Counted from the stretch's first letter, positions 7,903 through 16,619 are shown. The stretch is 29,163 nt of DNA from an uncultured Muribaculaceae bacterium (GCA_910583775.1 CAJTYD010000032.1:1-29163), one strand, 5' to 3'. The notes: a model not told the origin generated them from the letters alone. Translations and numbers: made by a program.

Positions 7903-9150
7903 TTAATCGTCAAGTTTATGAATCACAAGCCCTGATCTGAGCTTAGGCTCGAACCAAGTTGTCTTGGGAGGCATGATGTTGCCGGTGTCGGCGATATTAA
8001 TAAGCTGATCCATAGTGACAGGATAAAGAGCGAGGGCCATTGCCATTTCTCCGCTATCTACGCGGCGTTTCAGCTCCTCGAGACCTCTGATACCGCCGAC
8101 AAAATCAATTCTCTTGTCGCTGCGCAGGTCGGTGATGTTGAGGATGTCACGAAGAATCAGATCGCTTGAAACGGTTACGTCGAGCACTCCGATAGGATCA
8201 TTGTCGTTGAATGTTCCCGGCTTGGCAGTAAGAGAATACCATTTGCCGTCGAGATAGAGGGCGAAATTATGCAGTCCCGTCGGGTGATAGATTTCGGTTC
8301 CCTTCTCTTCAACATCGAAATTCTCCTTCAGTTTGTCAAGGAACTGAGCAGGTGTAAGACCGTTAAGGTCTTTTACAACGCGGTTGTAATCGATGATCTT
8401 AAGATGGGAAGCCGGGAAAGCGACTGCCATGAAGTAGTTATACTCCTCGTTGCCGGTATGATTGGGATTATTCTTTGCCTTTTCGTTTCCGACAAGCGCA
8501 GCGGCAGCCGAACGGTGGTGGCCGTCTGCAATATAGAGATTAGGAATTTTTGCGAATTCCTCGGTTATCTTCTTGATAAGAGCGTCATCGTCGATAACCC
8601 AGAGAGTATGGCCGAAACCGTCGGGAGCTACGAAATCATATTCGGGTTTGCCGGCAGTTACCTTACGGATAACCTCCTCAAGCGCCTCGTTGTCGGGGAA
8701 AGCGAAGAAGACAGGCTCGATGTTGGCATTGTTGCATCTTACATGCTTCATACGGTCTTCCTCTTTGTCGCGACGTGTCAGCTCATGCTTTTTGATCCGG
8801 CCTTCCATATAGTCGGGCACCCAGGCTCCTACAACAAAGCCATATTGTGTGCGGCCGTCCATTGTCTGGGCATAGATATAATAGCATTCCTTGGAATCCT
8901 GCACAAGCCATCCCTTCTCCTGGAATTTATGGAAATTCTCAACTGCCTTGTCGTAGACAGCAGGATCATGCTCATCGAATCCGGGAGCGAAATCAATCTC
9001 GGGTTTAATGATATGATAGAGGCTCTTTTCGTTTCCTTCAGCCTCCTTACGGGCCTCCTCGCTGTTAAGAACATCATACGGACGTGACGCTACCTCCTCA
9101 ACAAGTTCACGCGGAGGGCGAACACCTTTAAAAGGTTTTACTCTTGCCAT
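7903..9150 (-). CDS. DUF1015 family protein (ParB/SerK-like active-site motif)
   Basis: 415 residues, cytoplasmic. The N-terminus MARVKPFKGVRP and the later YIADGHHRSAAA (about residues 203-215) are diagnostic of DUF1015. The DGHHR motif resembles the nucleotide-binding motif of ParB/Srx-fold enzymes such as ADP-dependent serine kinases, so a kinase-like role is possible but unproven here. In many Bacteroidales this gene lies beside serine-biosynthesis genes; here serA and serC are not in the window. It stands alone between the C45-like gene and the Fur-family regulator, with its own terminator. Confidence 0.9.
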   Translation of the reverse strand: MARVKPFKGVRPPRELVEEVASRPYDVLNSEEARKEAEGNEKSLYHIIKPEIDFAPGFDEHDPAVYDKAVENFHKFQEKGWLVQDSKECYYIYAQTMDGRTQYGFVVGAWVPDYMEGRIKKHELTRRDKEEDRMKHVRCNNANIEPVFFAFPDNEALEEVIRKVTAGKPEYDFVAPDGFGHTLWVIDDDALIKKITEEFAKIPNLYIADGHHRSAAAALVGNEKAKNNPNHTGNEEYNYFMAVAFPASHLKIIDYNRVVKDLNGLTPAQFLDKLKENFDVEEKGTEIYHPTGLHNFALYLDGKWYSLTAKPGTFNDNDPIGVLDVTVSSDLILRDILNITDLRSDKRIDFVGGIRGLEELKRRVDSGEMAMALALYPVTMDQLINIADTGNIMPPKTTWFEPKLRSGLVIHKLDD

Positions 9151-9221
9151 GGTAATCTAAAAATAATTTAAGGTTATGGCGACAGTTTCGAAAGTATTTT
9201 ATTATAATTCTTCTAAAGCTG

Positions 9222-9686
9222 TCAGTTGTTACTAATTCTCTTTCTTTTTTTCTTTTTGGAACATCTGGAACATATTCCATAAATATTCGTCGAGCTGAAC
9301 GATGGCCTGAAACCACGGAATTTCAAGCCGGAAACATATTCAGCCACTTTACCGTCATTCACCTCCTTCACCGCCCCGCATTCAAGACAGATAAGATGAA
9401 GATGACGTTGCTGGGCAAGTTCATAAACGGCCCGGTTGCCGTTTAGAAACTGCTTCCTGACAATTCCACAGTCGCAAAACAGCTCGATCGAATTGTAAAC
9501 CGTGGATCTCGAGACGTGATACTCAGCGTCAATTTCCTGATAAAGTGTGTCGACATCGAAATGAGTATGGTGATCAAGCACCTTGTCAAGAATGGTGAAC
9601 CGCTCCGGAGTTCGACGCAGTCCCCTTGTTGTGATGAATTCGGAAAGCATATTCCGCATCCTCTCTTTAGATTCTTGATCAATCAT
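9222..9686 (-). CDS. Fur/PerR-family metalloregulator
   Basis: 154 residues from the ATG at 9686. An N-terminal winged helix (GLRRTPERFTILDKVL, then STVYNSIELFCDCGIV) is followed by the dimerisation/metal domain with HLHLICLECG and a second CSRC pair, giving the usual structural zinc site. A lysine/arginine-rich tail ends the protein. The open frame extends to a TTG at 9815, but a well-spaced promoter (9785-9816) sits inside that extension, so the longer form is unlikely. ATGs at 9659 and 9650 are also possible, the latter preceded by AGAGAGG. Fur, PerR and Zur cannot be separated by eye; divergent rubredoxin would fit a redox regulator. Confidence 0.88.
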   Translation of the reverse strand: MIDQESKERMRNMLSEFITTRGLRRTPERFTILDKVLDHHTHFDVDTLYQEIDAEYHVSRSTVYNSIELFCDCGIVRKQFLNGNRAVYELAQQRHLHLICLECGAVKEVNDGKVAEYVSGLKFRGFRPSFSSTNIYGICSRCSKKKKRKRISNN

Positions 9687-9784
9687 ACGACTAATTTCTA
9701 AGGCGAAATCGACAAAACCCTGGCGAGCATTCCGGAAAACGCAATCTCCACCCGGATGTCTGTATCTCCTTGTTATGTCTGATG

Positions 9785-9816
9785 CAAAATTAATCAGCGT
9801 CTTTGAGAATTCCAAA
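9785..9816 (-). promoter_or_regulatory. Promoter of the Fur-family gene
   Basis: On the minus strand TTTG (9813-9816), 20 bp spacer, then TAATTTTG (9785-9792), an exact match to the Bacteroidota consensus TTTG/TAnnTTTG. Transcription would start near 9778 and leave a leader of about 90 nt before the ATG at 9686. Confidence 0.65.
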
Positions 9817-9892
9817 TCAACTGCTAAAAAACATCGAACTATTTTGTATTTTTCAATGTTTATATTTCAGTGTTAAAAACAATTTGAAATAT

Positions 9893-10093
9893 TAAGAGTG
9901 TGTTTGAATTTAAACCGATTTTAACTATAAGAGAATATAATGGAAAATCTTGAAATCACTACAGATGATCTTTTTGGTGATTTAAGCCAGGTTTCGTCAG
10001 TCGAAAACGATAGTTTTCTCCTTTCTCAACTTGCTTGAATCCCTCAAAAATCTCTATCTGTATTAATTTCATTTAAATCCAAACACACTCTAA
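9893..10093 (-). mobile_element. 195-bp MITE, copy 2 (element B), inverted
   Basis: The element (9896-10090) is the same length as the copy at 3191-3385, in the opposite orientation and about 93% identical by eye. It is flanked by TAA duplications (9893-9895, 10091-10093). Terminal repeats are slightly decayed at the 9896 end (GAGTGTGTTTGAATTTAAA against GAGTGTGTTTGGATTTAAA). The internal 37-codon ORF is open on the minus strand (10072 to 9959). It sits in the shared upstream region of the Fur-family gene and the rubredoxin gene, about 80 bp behind the fur -33 element and 45 bp before rubredoxin. Confidence 0.88.
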
Positions 10094-10137
10094 CTTTTGA
10101 ATTCTTTCAGAAACATACATCAACAAATATTAGAGTT

Positions 10138-10302
10138 ATGAAAAAGTACAGATGCGAAGTTTGTGACTGGATCTATGATCCGGCAGTTGGCGATCCCGAC
10201 GGCGGCATCCCGGCAGGGACTGCCTTTGAAGATCTCCCCTCCGACTGGGTTTGCCCGGTATGTGGCGTTGGTAAGGAAGACTTTGTGGTTGAACCCGATT
10301 AA
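10138..10302 (+). CDS. Rubredoxin
   Basis: A 54-residue one-iron electron carrier. The iron is held by two CxxC-type knuckles: C6-E-V-C9 followed by DWIYDPAVGDPDGG, and C39-P-V-C42-G near the end (WVCPVCGVGKEDF). Length and spacing are exactly those of classical anaerobe rubredoxins. It carries single electrons in the cytoplasm, commonly to rubrerythrin, superoxide reductase or similar oxygen-detoxifying partners, none of which is adjacent. The ATG at 10138 is preceded by AT-rich sequence with no clear SD, common in Bacteroidota. It is divergent from the Fur-family gene, with MITE copy 2 between them, and is followed by two hairpins. Confidence 0.95.
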   Translation: MKKYRCEVCDWIYDPAVGDPDGGIPAGTAFEDLPSDWVCPVCGVGKEDFVVEPD

Positions 10303-10319
10303 CCGCCCGTCGCTTCCCT

Positions 10320-10353
10320 TTAAGTAAGTATTCAAATTTGAACGCTTACTTAA
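10320..10353 (+). other. AT-rich hairpin after rubredoxin
   Basis: TTAAGTAAG (10320-10328) pairs with CTTACTTAA (10345-10353), and an inner perfect palindrome TTCAAATTTGAA (10331-10342) continues the stem past a 2-bp mismatch. No T-tract follows, so it may be a 3'-end stability hairpin or a protein-binding palindrome rather than the terminator. Confidence 0.5.
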
Positions 10354-10370
10354 CGGAAATATCACATCGG

Positions 10371-10400
10371 TCGTGCTTTCATCAGAAGGCACGATTTTTT
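10371..10400 (+). terminator. Intrinsic terminator of rubredoxin gene
   Basis: A 9-bp stem CGTGCTTTC/GAAGGCACG (one G-U pair) with loop ATCA is followed directly by ATTTTTT. It lies about 70 bp after the rubredoxin stop. Confidence 0.82.
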
Positions 10401-10520
10401 GTGCTGTTCAAAATTAGACAGGTAGGGAGCACTTTTTTTAGTTTTGATTTTTTCGGAACAAATATCTATTTTTTCTTAAATTTTTAATATTTTTGTATTT
10501 TGTTTTCAAGGATACTGTTT

Positions 10521-10692
10521 AATTAATTCAAGTTTCGCAAGTTCCAATGAACTTGAAAACTTGAAGTTTAAGGTTTAAGGATTAGGTTTAGAGGTTACCG
10601 TCTCACTGAGATAACAGGACAACCGGTATTATCTAAACCTTAAACTCAAACTATAAACCAATTTAAATTTACTTGCGAAATTTAAATTAATT
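10521..10692 (-). repeat. Palindromic repeat A, copy 2, inverted
   Basis: A core of about 156 bp (10529-10684) is homologous in inverted orientation to 2912-3056 and bounded by an 8-bp AATTAATT on each side (10521-10528, 10685-10692), possibly a target duplication. It is strongly self-complementary: TTCAAGTTTCGCAAGT near the left end against ACTTGCGAAATTTAAA at the right, and AAGTTTAAGGTTTA against TAAACCTTAAACT inside. No coding sequence. It occupies most of the gap before the EamA gene; the rest (10401-10520) is AT-rich, with nothing else I can support. Confidence 0.7.
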
Positions 10693-10772
10693 ATTATTTC
10701 AGAATTTCTTGACAATTCCTTAAATCTAAATCTGGTCGCGTTCTGACGCACCGCCATATATAACGACACATC

Positions 10773-11708
10773 ATGAATTCAAGCAGAGGGAATAAAGGAG
10801 GAGCAATCAAGATCCTGTCTCATCTCGGTTCGCTTATTGCCGTGACAGCATGGGCATTATCATTCCTATGCACAAAAGTGCTTATGGAAAAAGGGGGCTT
10901 CACTCCCATCGAGATGTATGTCTACCGTTTTGCGGTGGCCTATCTGATTCTGCTGCTTTTCACATTCCGAAACCTAAAGGCCAAGAGCTGGCGCGACGAA
11001 ATCACACTCGCCGTGAGCGGCATCTGCGCAGGATCCTTATACTTCATTACTGAAAACTACGCTCTGCGACTCACTACAGCCGGCAACGTCTCTCTTCTGA
11101 CATCCATCTCTCCTGTGCTTACCACCTTCCTTCTCGCCGCCCTCTACCGACAGAGGATACTTCCCGGAGTCATAATAGGTTCAATAGCCGCCTTCATTGG
11201 AGTTGGATGCATTATTTTCAGCAATGGCGAAGGGATTGAATTCCGGCCCGAGGGAGATCTACTCGCCCTTTCAGCAGCACTTTGCTGGGCTGTCTATTCC
11301 GTTACCATCAAAAGGGTGCTTCCGTTATACAACACTCTGTTCATAACCCGCAAACTTTTCTTCTACGGAGTGATAACCGCCCTCCCTCTGCTTTTCACCG
11401 ACAACAACGGATTCCATCTTCACCTGCTCATCGACTTCGCCCATCCCGAATACATCCTTAACTTCTCTTTCCTCGTCATAATGTGTTCGGTAGTTGCTTA
11501 TCTTATCTGGAACGAATCGATGAAAATACTTGGGCCTGTAACCACCAACAATTATATTTATCTTCAGCCTTTGATAACGATGATAGCGGCCTATTTCCTT
11601 ATTGGCGAAAACATCACTCTTCTGGGATATATGGGATGTTTCCTGATTATATGCGGGCTTATAGTCTCGGATAAATGGAAAGGGTCGATACGTTTCATCA
11701 GAAGATAG
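10773..11708 (+). CDS. EamA/DMT-superfamily transporter
   Basis: 311 residues, an inner-membrane drug/metabolite transporter with about ten hydrophobic helices arranged as two EamA repeats. The first (about 12-145) contains WALSFLCTKVLMEKGGFTP; the second (about 157-300) begins LLALSAALCWAVYSVTIK and ends LGPVTTNNYIYLQPL. Direction of transport and substrate (metabolite, amino acid or drug efflux) cannot be read from sequence. The ATG at 10773 is followed by a short charged stretch (NSSRGNKGG). It is 31 bp upstream of the IMPase-family gene on the same strand, so the two probably share a transcript. Confidence 0.9.
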   Translation: MNSSRGNKGGAIKILSHLGSLIAVTAWALSFLCTKVLMEKGGFTPIEMYVYRFAVAYLILLLFTFRNLKAKSWRDEITLAVSGICAGSLYFITENYALRLTTAGNVSLLTSISPVLTTFLLAALYRQRILPGVIIGSIAAFIGVGCIIFSNGEGIEFRPEGDLLALSAALCWAVYSVTIKRVLPLYNTLFITRKLFFYGVITALPLLFTDNNGFHLHLLIDFAHPEYILNFSFLVIMCSVVAYLIWNESMKILGPVTTNNYIYLQPLITMIAAYFLIGENITLLGYMGCFLIICGLIVSDKWKGSIRFIRR

Positions 11709-11739
11709 TTTATTCAGCAATATTTGATTTTTCCGAAAT

Positions 11740-12531
11740 ATGGCAGAAACGGATATTAAGGCAACGGCAAATACAGCACTTCTTGAAGAGGTGAAGGAAT
11801 GGGCAAGAAAGGTCGGAAAAATACAGCTCGGATATTTCAGGTCGGGCAATCTTGACATCACCACTAAATACAACAGCTACGATGTCGTGACCAAGGCCGA
11901 TAAGGAATCAGAAAAACTGATTATCTCGAAAATTAAGGAAAGATTCCCTTCCCACGACATTTTGTCGGAAGAATCGGGCGTCTTGGAAAACGGAAGCGAA
12001 TGGAAATGGGTGATCGATCCCCTTGACGGCACCACAAACTACAGCTGCGGGCTCCCCGTATTCTCAATATCAATAGCCCTTGAATATAAAGGAGAACCTG
12101 TTTTAGGAGTGGTTTTCGCTCCATATCTCGGTGAAATGTTCTGCGCCATAAAAGGAGAAGGAGCCCTACTCAACGACAAACCGATCCACTGTTCGAATAA
12201 AACAAAGCTCAACGAGTCTGTGGTATCAACCGGTATTCCCGTAAACAAAAAGGAAAACCCCGATAACAATTTCGACAATATGTTTCGTGTTGGAATTGAA
12301 GTGAGAGGACTGCGGAGACTGGGATCTGCCGCCATTGATCTCTGCTATGCCGCATCCGGATTTCTTGACGGATACTGGGAGATGTCGCTCCATAGATGGG
12401 ACATTTCAGCCGGAATGCTTATCGCGGCTGAAGCAGGCGCGAAAGTGGGATTCTTCCGCCCCGAACGGGAATACTCGATCATTGCATCGGCTCCCGGAAT
12501 CTATTCCTCTCTCAGGGAACTGATTGTATAA
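11740..12531 (+). CDS. Inositol monophosphatase family phosphatase (SuhB/CysQ-like)
   Basis: 263 residues, a Mg-dependent, lithium-sensitive-type phosphatase fold. Metal-ligand motifs are in place: SEESG (E77/E78), the signature DPLDGTTNY (93-101, with D93 and D96), and late HRWDISAGMLIAAEAG containing the third-site aspartate. Family members hydrolyse inositol-1-phosphate, PAP (CysQ) or sugar phosphates; I cannot assign the substrate. The family usually runs 250-290 residues, so it is complete. It follows the EamA transporter by 31 bp and ends before a strong bidirectional terminator shared with the convergent ROK gene. Confidence 0.92.
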   Translation: MAETDIKATANTALLEEVKEWARKVGKIQLGYFRSGNLDITTKYNSYDVVTKADKESEKLIISKIKERFPSHDILSEESGVLENGSEWKWVIDPLDGTTNYSCGLPVFSISIALEYKGEPVLGVVFAPYLGEMFCAIKGEGALLNDKPIHCSNKTKLNESVVSTGIPVNKKENPDNNFDNMFRVGIEVRGLRRLGSAAIDLCYAASGFLDGYWEMSLHRWDISAGMLIAAEAGAKVGFFRPEREYSIIASAPGIYSSLRELIV

Positions 12532-12576
12532 CGGATTGTTCCAAAGAAAATAGATTATTGTAATAATCAATACAAT

Positions 12577-12623
12577 AAGCACTGACTGAAGTTAGCCAGC
12601 AAAGTTTACTTCAGTCAGTGCTT
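12577..12623. terminator. Bidirectional terminator between IMPase and ROK genes
   Basis: A perfect 16-bp stem (12577-12592 with 12608-12623, AAGCACTGACTGAAGT and its complement) with a 15-nt loop, in the 113-bp gap between two convergent genes. T-rich sequence follows in both directions, though neither is a long T-run. Confidence 0.78.
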
Positions 12624-12644
12624 AAGTAGTTTATTCCTTGTCTT

Positions 12645-13649
12645 TTATGCCTCGGTCGCAGTCTTTGCGGCAGGAGTCTCGTAACGGTATTTAGCCTCCC
12701 AGCCAAGAGCAGAAGCGCCCAGGACTGCAGCATCAGCCTCTTTAAGTTCAGAAATAAGTATACTTACCGAACCCTTATAGATAGGAAGCAAATTCTTTTC
12801 AAAAGCATCCTGAAGAGGCTTCAGCAGAAGATCGCCGCTCTTGGCGAGACCTCCGAAGAGAATAAAAGCCTGAGGACTGGAGAAAGCAACCATGTCGGCC
12901 ATAGCCTGACCAAGAATTGTACCCGTATAGTCAAAAATATCTTTCGCAAGAGGATCGCCGGCAATTGCAGCATCATAAACATCTTTCGAGGTGATTTCCT
13001 CTACCTGAAGATTGCGTAGCAAAGAGGGTTCCGAACGCACCTCAAGGAATTCGCGCGCTGACCTGGCAACGCCAGTTGCCGAGCAATAAGCCTCAAGGCA
13101 ACCGACACGGCCGCAGCCGCACAGTCTACCGTTTGTTCGCTTTACTATTGTATGACCCAGTTCTCCTGCAAAACCGTCATGACCGTATACAAGCTGACCG
13201 TTGACCACGATTCCCGAGCCGACACCCGTTCCGAGAGTGATCATGATAAAATCCTTCATACCGCGGGCGGCGCCGTAGGTCATTTCACCAAGGGCCGCAG
13301 CATTCGCATCGTTGGTAACTGCTACGGGAATACCGTCGAAAGACCTGCTTATTGACTCGGCGAGAGGAAGATTAGGTCCCCAGGGAAGGTTGGGAGCGTT
13401 CTGAATCTCTCCGGTATAATAATTACCGTTAGGCGCGCCGATACCGATTCCCTGAATCTGATCTTCAAGATCGTTTGCTTTTATAAGACGCATAACGCCA
13501 TCGTGCAGTTCTGCGATATAATCCTCAAAGACAGAGTGTTTTTTTGTTTTGATTGAATCGCTGGCTATAATATGACCTCTGGCGTCGACAATTCCGAAAA
13601 CAGTATTGGTGCCTCCCATATCCATGCCAATAACGTAGGGTTTGCTCAT
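12645..13649 (-). CDS. ROK-family sugar kinase (glucokinase-like)
   Basis: 334 residues, cytoplasmic. ASKHA-fold ATPase with the phosphate-1 loop GMDMGGTNTVFGIV (8-21), catalytic NDANAAALGE (113-122), phosphate-2 loop LGTGVGSGI (139-147), GELGH (162-166) and the ROK zinc motif CGCGRVGCLEAYC (177-189). These are the features of ROK glucokinases, which phosphorylate glucose to glucose-6-phosphate; N-acetylmannosamine or another hexose is possible. No N-terminal DNA-binding domain, so it is a kinase, not a NagC-type repressor. The C-terminus ends in a short alanine/threonine-rich tail. Confidence 0.92.
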   Translation of the reverse strand: MSKPYVIGMDMGGTNTVFGIVDARGHIIASDSIKTKKHSVFEDYIAELHDGVMRLIKANDLEDQIQGIGIGAPNGNYYTGEIQNAPNLPWGPNLPLAESISRSFDGIPVAVTNDANAAALGEMTYGAARGMKDFIMITLGTGVGSGIVVNGQLVYGHDGFAGELGHTIVKRTNGRLCGCGRVGCLEAYCSATGVARSAREFLEVRSEPSLLRNLQVEEITSKDVYDAAIAGDPLAKDIFDYTGTILGQAMADMVAFSSPQAFILFGGLAKSGDLLLKPLQDAFEKNLLPIYKGSVSILISELKEADAAVLGASALGWEAKYRYETPAAKTATEA

Positions 13650-13696
13650 AATTGTATTGTGTTGTTTTAATTAATATTCATAAACTCACTTATTTG

Positions 13697-13704
13697 CAAA
13701 ATTA
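13697..13704 (-). promoter_or_regulatory. Possible -7 box of the ROK gene
   Basis: TAATTTTG on the minus strand matches TAnnTTTG, about 48 bp before the ATG. No TTTG is found at the expected -33 distance, so support is partial. Confidence 0.35.
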
Positions 13705-14003
13705 ACAAAAAAATCATAACATCATAATGAATTTGCAATGTTTTTAAACAACTTCCATATTATTTAGGCTCCTTTCCTTAATAACAGACCATTTGATAAT
13801 TGATCCGCCTCAAAAGAAAACCCGGTCAGAAGGATCCCTTTTTGAGAATCTGCATCGAATAGCAAAGCAAGTCATTCTGAGGGAAAGAGTGAACTATGGC
13901 ATAATTTTTGTTGTTAAATATTAAAAGTTATGTGAATTTAAGTTAATGCTTTTCACTCGCATGAGGAACACATTGAGAAACACAATTTAATATCTACGAT
14001 ATT
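13705..14003. other. Gap between ROK gene and clpB
   Basis: No gene is seen. A possible hairpin CTCAAAAG (13809-13816) with CTTTTTGAG (13838-13846, one bulged T) and an inverted GAGTGAA/TTCACTC pair lie upstream of clpB. No exact TAnnTTTG box or CIRCE-type heat-shock operator is recognisable, so clpB regulation cannot be read here. Confidence 0.4.
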
Positions 14004-16604
14004 ATGAATTTTAACAATTTCACTATCAAGTCGCAGGAAGTGGTTCAGAAGGCCATCGACTATGCCAAGCAGGCAGGACAGCAGCAGATAGAGCCAGTCC
14101 ATCTTCTGAAGGCCATAATTTCTGAAAGCGAAACAATTGTCAATTTTGTCTTCCAGAAATTGGGCTCCAACCTGAATGGAGTCAAGATGGCTGTGGATCA
14201 GACCATTTCCACGCTTCCCAAAGTTTCGGGCGGCGATGTTTTTCTGAGCAGGGAATCAAATGACGCATTGCAGAAGTCGATCGATTTTTCAAAATCGATG
14301 GGCGATGAATATGTGTCGGTCGAGGCGATGCTTATGGGTATACTCAAAACCAAATGCAAAGCCTCCCAGATTCTCAAGGACAACGGCATCACGGAGAATG
14401 GTCTGAAAGCGGCCATTCAGGAGCTTAGAAAAGGGAACACTGTCAAAGACCAGAGTGCGGAAGAGTCATATCAGGCATTGAGCAAATATGCCATTAATCT
14501 CAATGACCGTGCCAGAAATGGCAAACTCGACCCGGTCATCGGAAGAGACGAAGAGATCCGTAGAGTGCTTCAGATCCTTTCAAGAAGAACAAAAAACAAC
14601 CCGATGCTCGTAGGTGAACCGGGCACCGGCAAGACCGCCATCGCCGAGGGTCTCGCGATGCGTATCGTCAGAGGCGATGTCCCTGAAAACCTGAAATCAA
14701 AACAGATCTATTCCCTCGATATGGGTGCGCTCGTTGCAGGCGCCAAATACAAGGGAGAATTCGAAGAAAGACTGAAAGCCATCGTCAATGAAGTCACCCA
14801 GAGCGACGGAGAAATTATTCTTTTCATTGACGAGATCCATACTCTTGTCGGAGCCGGCAAGGGTGAGGGCGCGATGGATGCGGCAAACATCCTCAAGCCG
14901 GCCCTCGCCCGCGGAGAACTCCGCTCGATCGGCGCCACCACTCTCGACGAATATCAGAAATATTTTGAAAAAGACAAGGCTCTTGAAAGAAGATTCCAGA
15001 AGGTCATGGTGGATGAACCTGACGAACTGTCGGCTATCTCCATTCTTCGCGGTCTGAAAGAGCGTTACGAAAACCATCATAAAGTAAGAATCAAAGACGA
15101 GGCGATCATCGCAGCAGTCCAGCTCAGCGTCAGGTATATCACCGACCGATTCCTGCCGGACAAGGCGATCGACCTTATCGACGAAGCGGCCTCGAAGCTG
15201 CGTCTTGAGATGGATTCGCAACCGCAGGCTCTCGACGAGGCATCCCGAAAGATCAAACAGCTTGAGATTGAGCGAGAGGCTATCAAGCGCGAAAACGACA
15301 CATACAAACTCAAGGAGATTGACGAAGATCTTGCAAATCTGCGCGACACTGAGAAATCACTGCGAGCCAAATGGCAGGCCGAAAAAACAGAGATAAACAA
15401 GATCCAGCAGAACAAGATCGATATCGAGCAGCTCAACTACGAGGCAGACCGTGCCGAACGCGAGGGAGACTATGCCAAGGTTGCTGAAATCAGATATTCA
15501 AAAATCAAACAGAAGGAGGACGAGAATGTCGCCATCCAGGCTCGTCTGAAAGAGCTTCAGGGCGAGGGAGCCATGATCAAGGAGGAAGTGGATTCGGAGG
15601 ATATCGCCGAGGTTGTAAGTCGCTGGACAGGTATTCCCGTCAAGAAGATGGCTCAGAGTGAAAAAGAGAAGCTCCTGCATCTTGAGGAGGAACTCCATAA
15701 GAGAGTCGTCGGCCAGGAAGATGCCATAAGGGCAGTGTCGGATGCCGTGCGCCGTTCAAGAGCCGGACTTAACGATCCCCGTCGGCCGATAGGCTCGTTC
15801 ATTTTCCTCGGAACCACAGGTGTCGGAAAGACCGAACTTGCCAAGGCTCTCGCCGAATATCTGTTTGACGACGAAGACATGATGACCCGTATCGACATGT
15901 CGGAGTATATGGAGAAACATTCTGTGTCTCGACTCGTCGGAGCGCCTCCGGGATATGTCGGATACGAAGAGGGAGGACAGCTCACAGAGGCCGTGAGACG
16001 CAAACCTTACAGCGTTGTCTTGTTCGATGAAATAGAAAAGGCCAATCCGGATGTTTTCAATATCCTGCTTCAGGTTCTTGATGACGGAAGGCTTACCGAC
16101 AACAAGGGGCGTTTCATCAACTTCAAGAACACAATCATCATCATGACCTCCAATATGGGTTCTGACATCATACGTCAGAATTTTCAGGGGTTCAATGACA
16201 AGAAGGAGGATGAAAAGCAGGAAATAATCGCCTCGACAAAACAGGATGTTATGGACCGTCTCAAACAGATCATCCGTCCCGAATTCCTCAACCGTATCGA
16301 CGAGACCGTAATGTTCACGCCTCTCGACAAGAAAGAAATTCTGGAAATCGTCAACCTTCAGGTAAAAAGCGTCCAGAAAATGCTGGCATCGAATGGCATT
16401 ACTCTTGATGTTACGAAGGAGGCTCTTGAGCTCCTCGCTGATGACGGCTATGATCCGGAATTCGGTGCCCGTCCCGTGAAGCGTACCATCCAGAGGCTTG
16501 TGCTCAACCAGCTTTCCAAGGACATCCTCGCTCAGAAAGTCGACCGCGAACATCCCATCGTCATCGACCGTTCGGGGGATGAACTTGTATTCAAAAATAA
16601 CTGA
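14004..16604 (+). CDS. clpB: ATP-dependent disaggregase ClpB
   Basis: 866 residues, a hexameric AAA+ chaperone that works with DnaK to extract polypeptides from aggregates after heat or other stress. The N-terminal Clp_N repeats span about 1-145. AAA-1 has Walker A GEPGTGKT (204-211) and Walker B LFIDEIHTLVGAG. The coiled-coil M-domain (about 400-530), present in ClpB and absent from ClpA and ClpX, fixes the identity. AAA-2 has GTTGVGKTE (about 602-610), VLFDEIEKA and the C-terminal D2-small domain (GARPVKRTIQR). Length is standard (E. coli 857). Monocistronic, ending at a long hairpin terminator. Confidence 0.98.
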   Translation: MNFNNFTIKSQEVVQKAIDYAKQAGQQQIEPVHLLKAIISESETIVNFVFQKLGSNLNGVKMAVDQTISTLPKVSGGDVFLSRESNDALQKSIDFSKSMGDEYVSVEAMLMGILKTKCKASQILKDNGITENGLKAAIQELRKGNTVKDQSAEESYQALSKYAINLNDRARNGKLDPVIGRDEEIRRVLQILSRRTKNNPMLVGEPGTGKTAIAEGLAMRIVRGDVPENLKSKQIYSLDMGALVAGAKYKGEFEERLKAIVNEVTQSDGEIILFIDEIHTLVGAGKGEGAMDAANILKPALARGELRSIGATTLDEYQKYFEKDKALERRFQKVMVDEPDELSAISILRGLKERYENHHKVRIKDEAIIAAVQLSVRYITDRFLPDKAIDLIDEAASKLRLEMDSQPQALDEASRKIKQLEIEREAIKRENDTYKLKEIDEDLANLRDTEKSLRAKWQAEKTEINKIQQNKIDIEQLNYEADRAEREGDYAKVAEIRYSKIKQKEDENVAIQARLKELQGEGAMIKEEVDSEDIAEVVSRWTGIPVKKMAQSEKEKLLHLEEELHKRVVGQEDAIRAVSDAVRRSRAGLNDPRRPIGSFIFLGTTGVGKTELAKALAEYLFDDEDMMTRIDMSEYMEKHSVSRLVGAPPGYVGYEEGGQLTEAVRRKPYSVVLFDEIEKANPDVFNILLQVLDDGRLTDNKGRFINFKNTIIIMTSNMGSDIIRQNFQGFNDKKEDEKQEIIASTKQDVMDRLKQIIRPEFLNRIDETVMFTPLDKKEILEIVNLQVKSVQKMLASNGITLDVTKEALELLADDGYDPEFGARPVKRTIQRLVLNQLSKDILAQKVDREHPIVIDRSGDELVFKNN

Positions 16605-16619
16605 CAGAATTAATTCGTC

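Noticed and set aside
9222..9815. The 197-residue version of the Fur-family protein
   Set aside because: It needs a TTG start and its first 40 residues overlap a well-spaced promoter; Fur proteins of this kind are about 150 residues.
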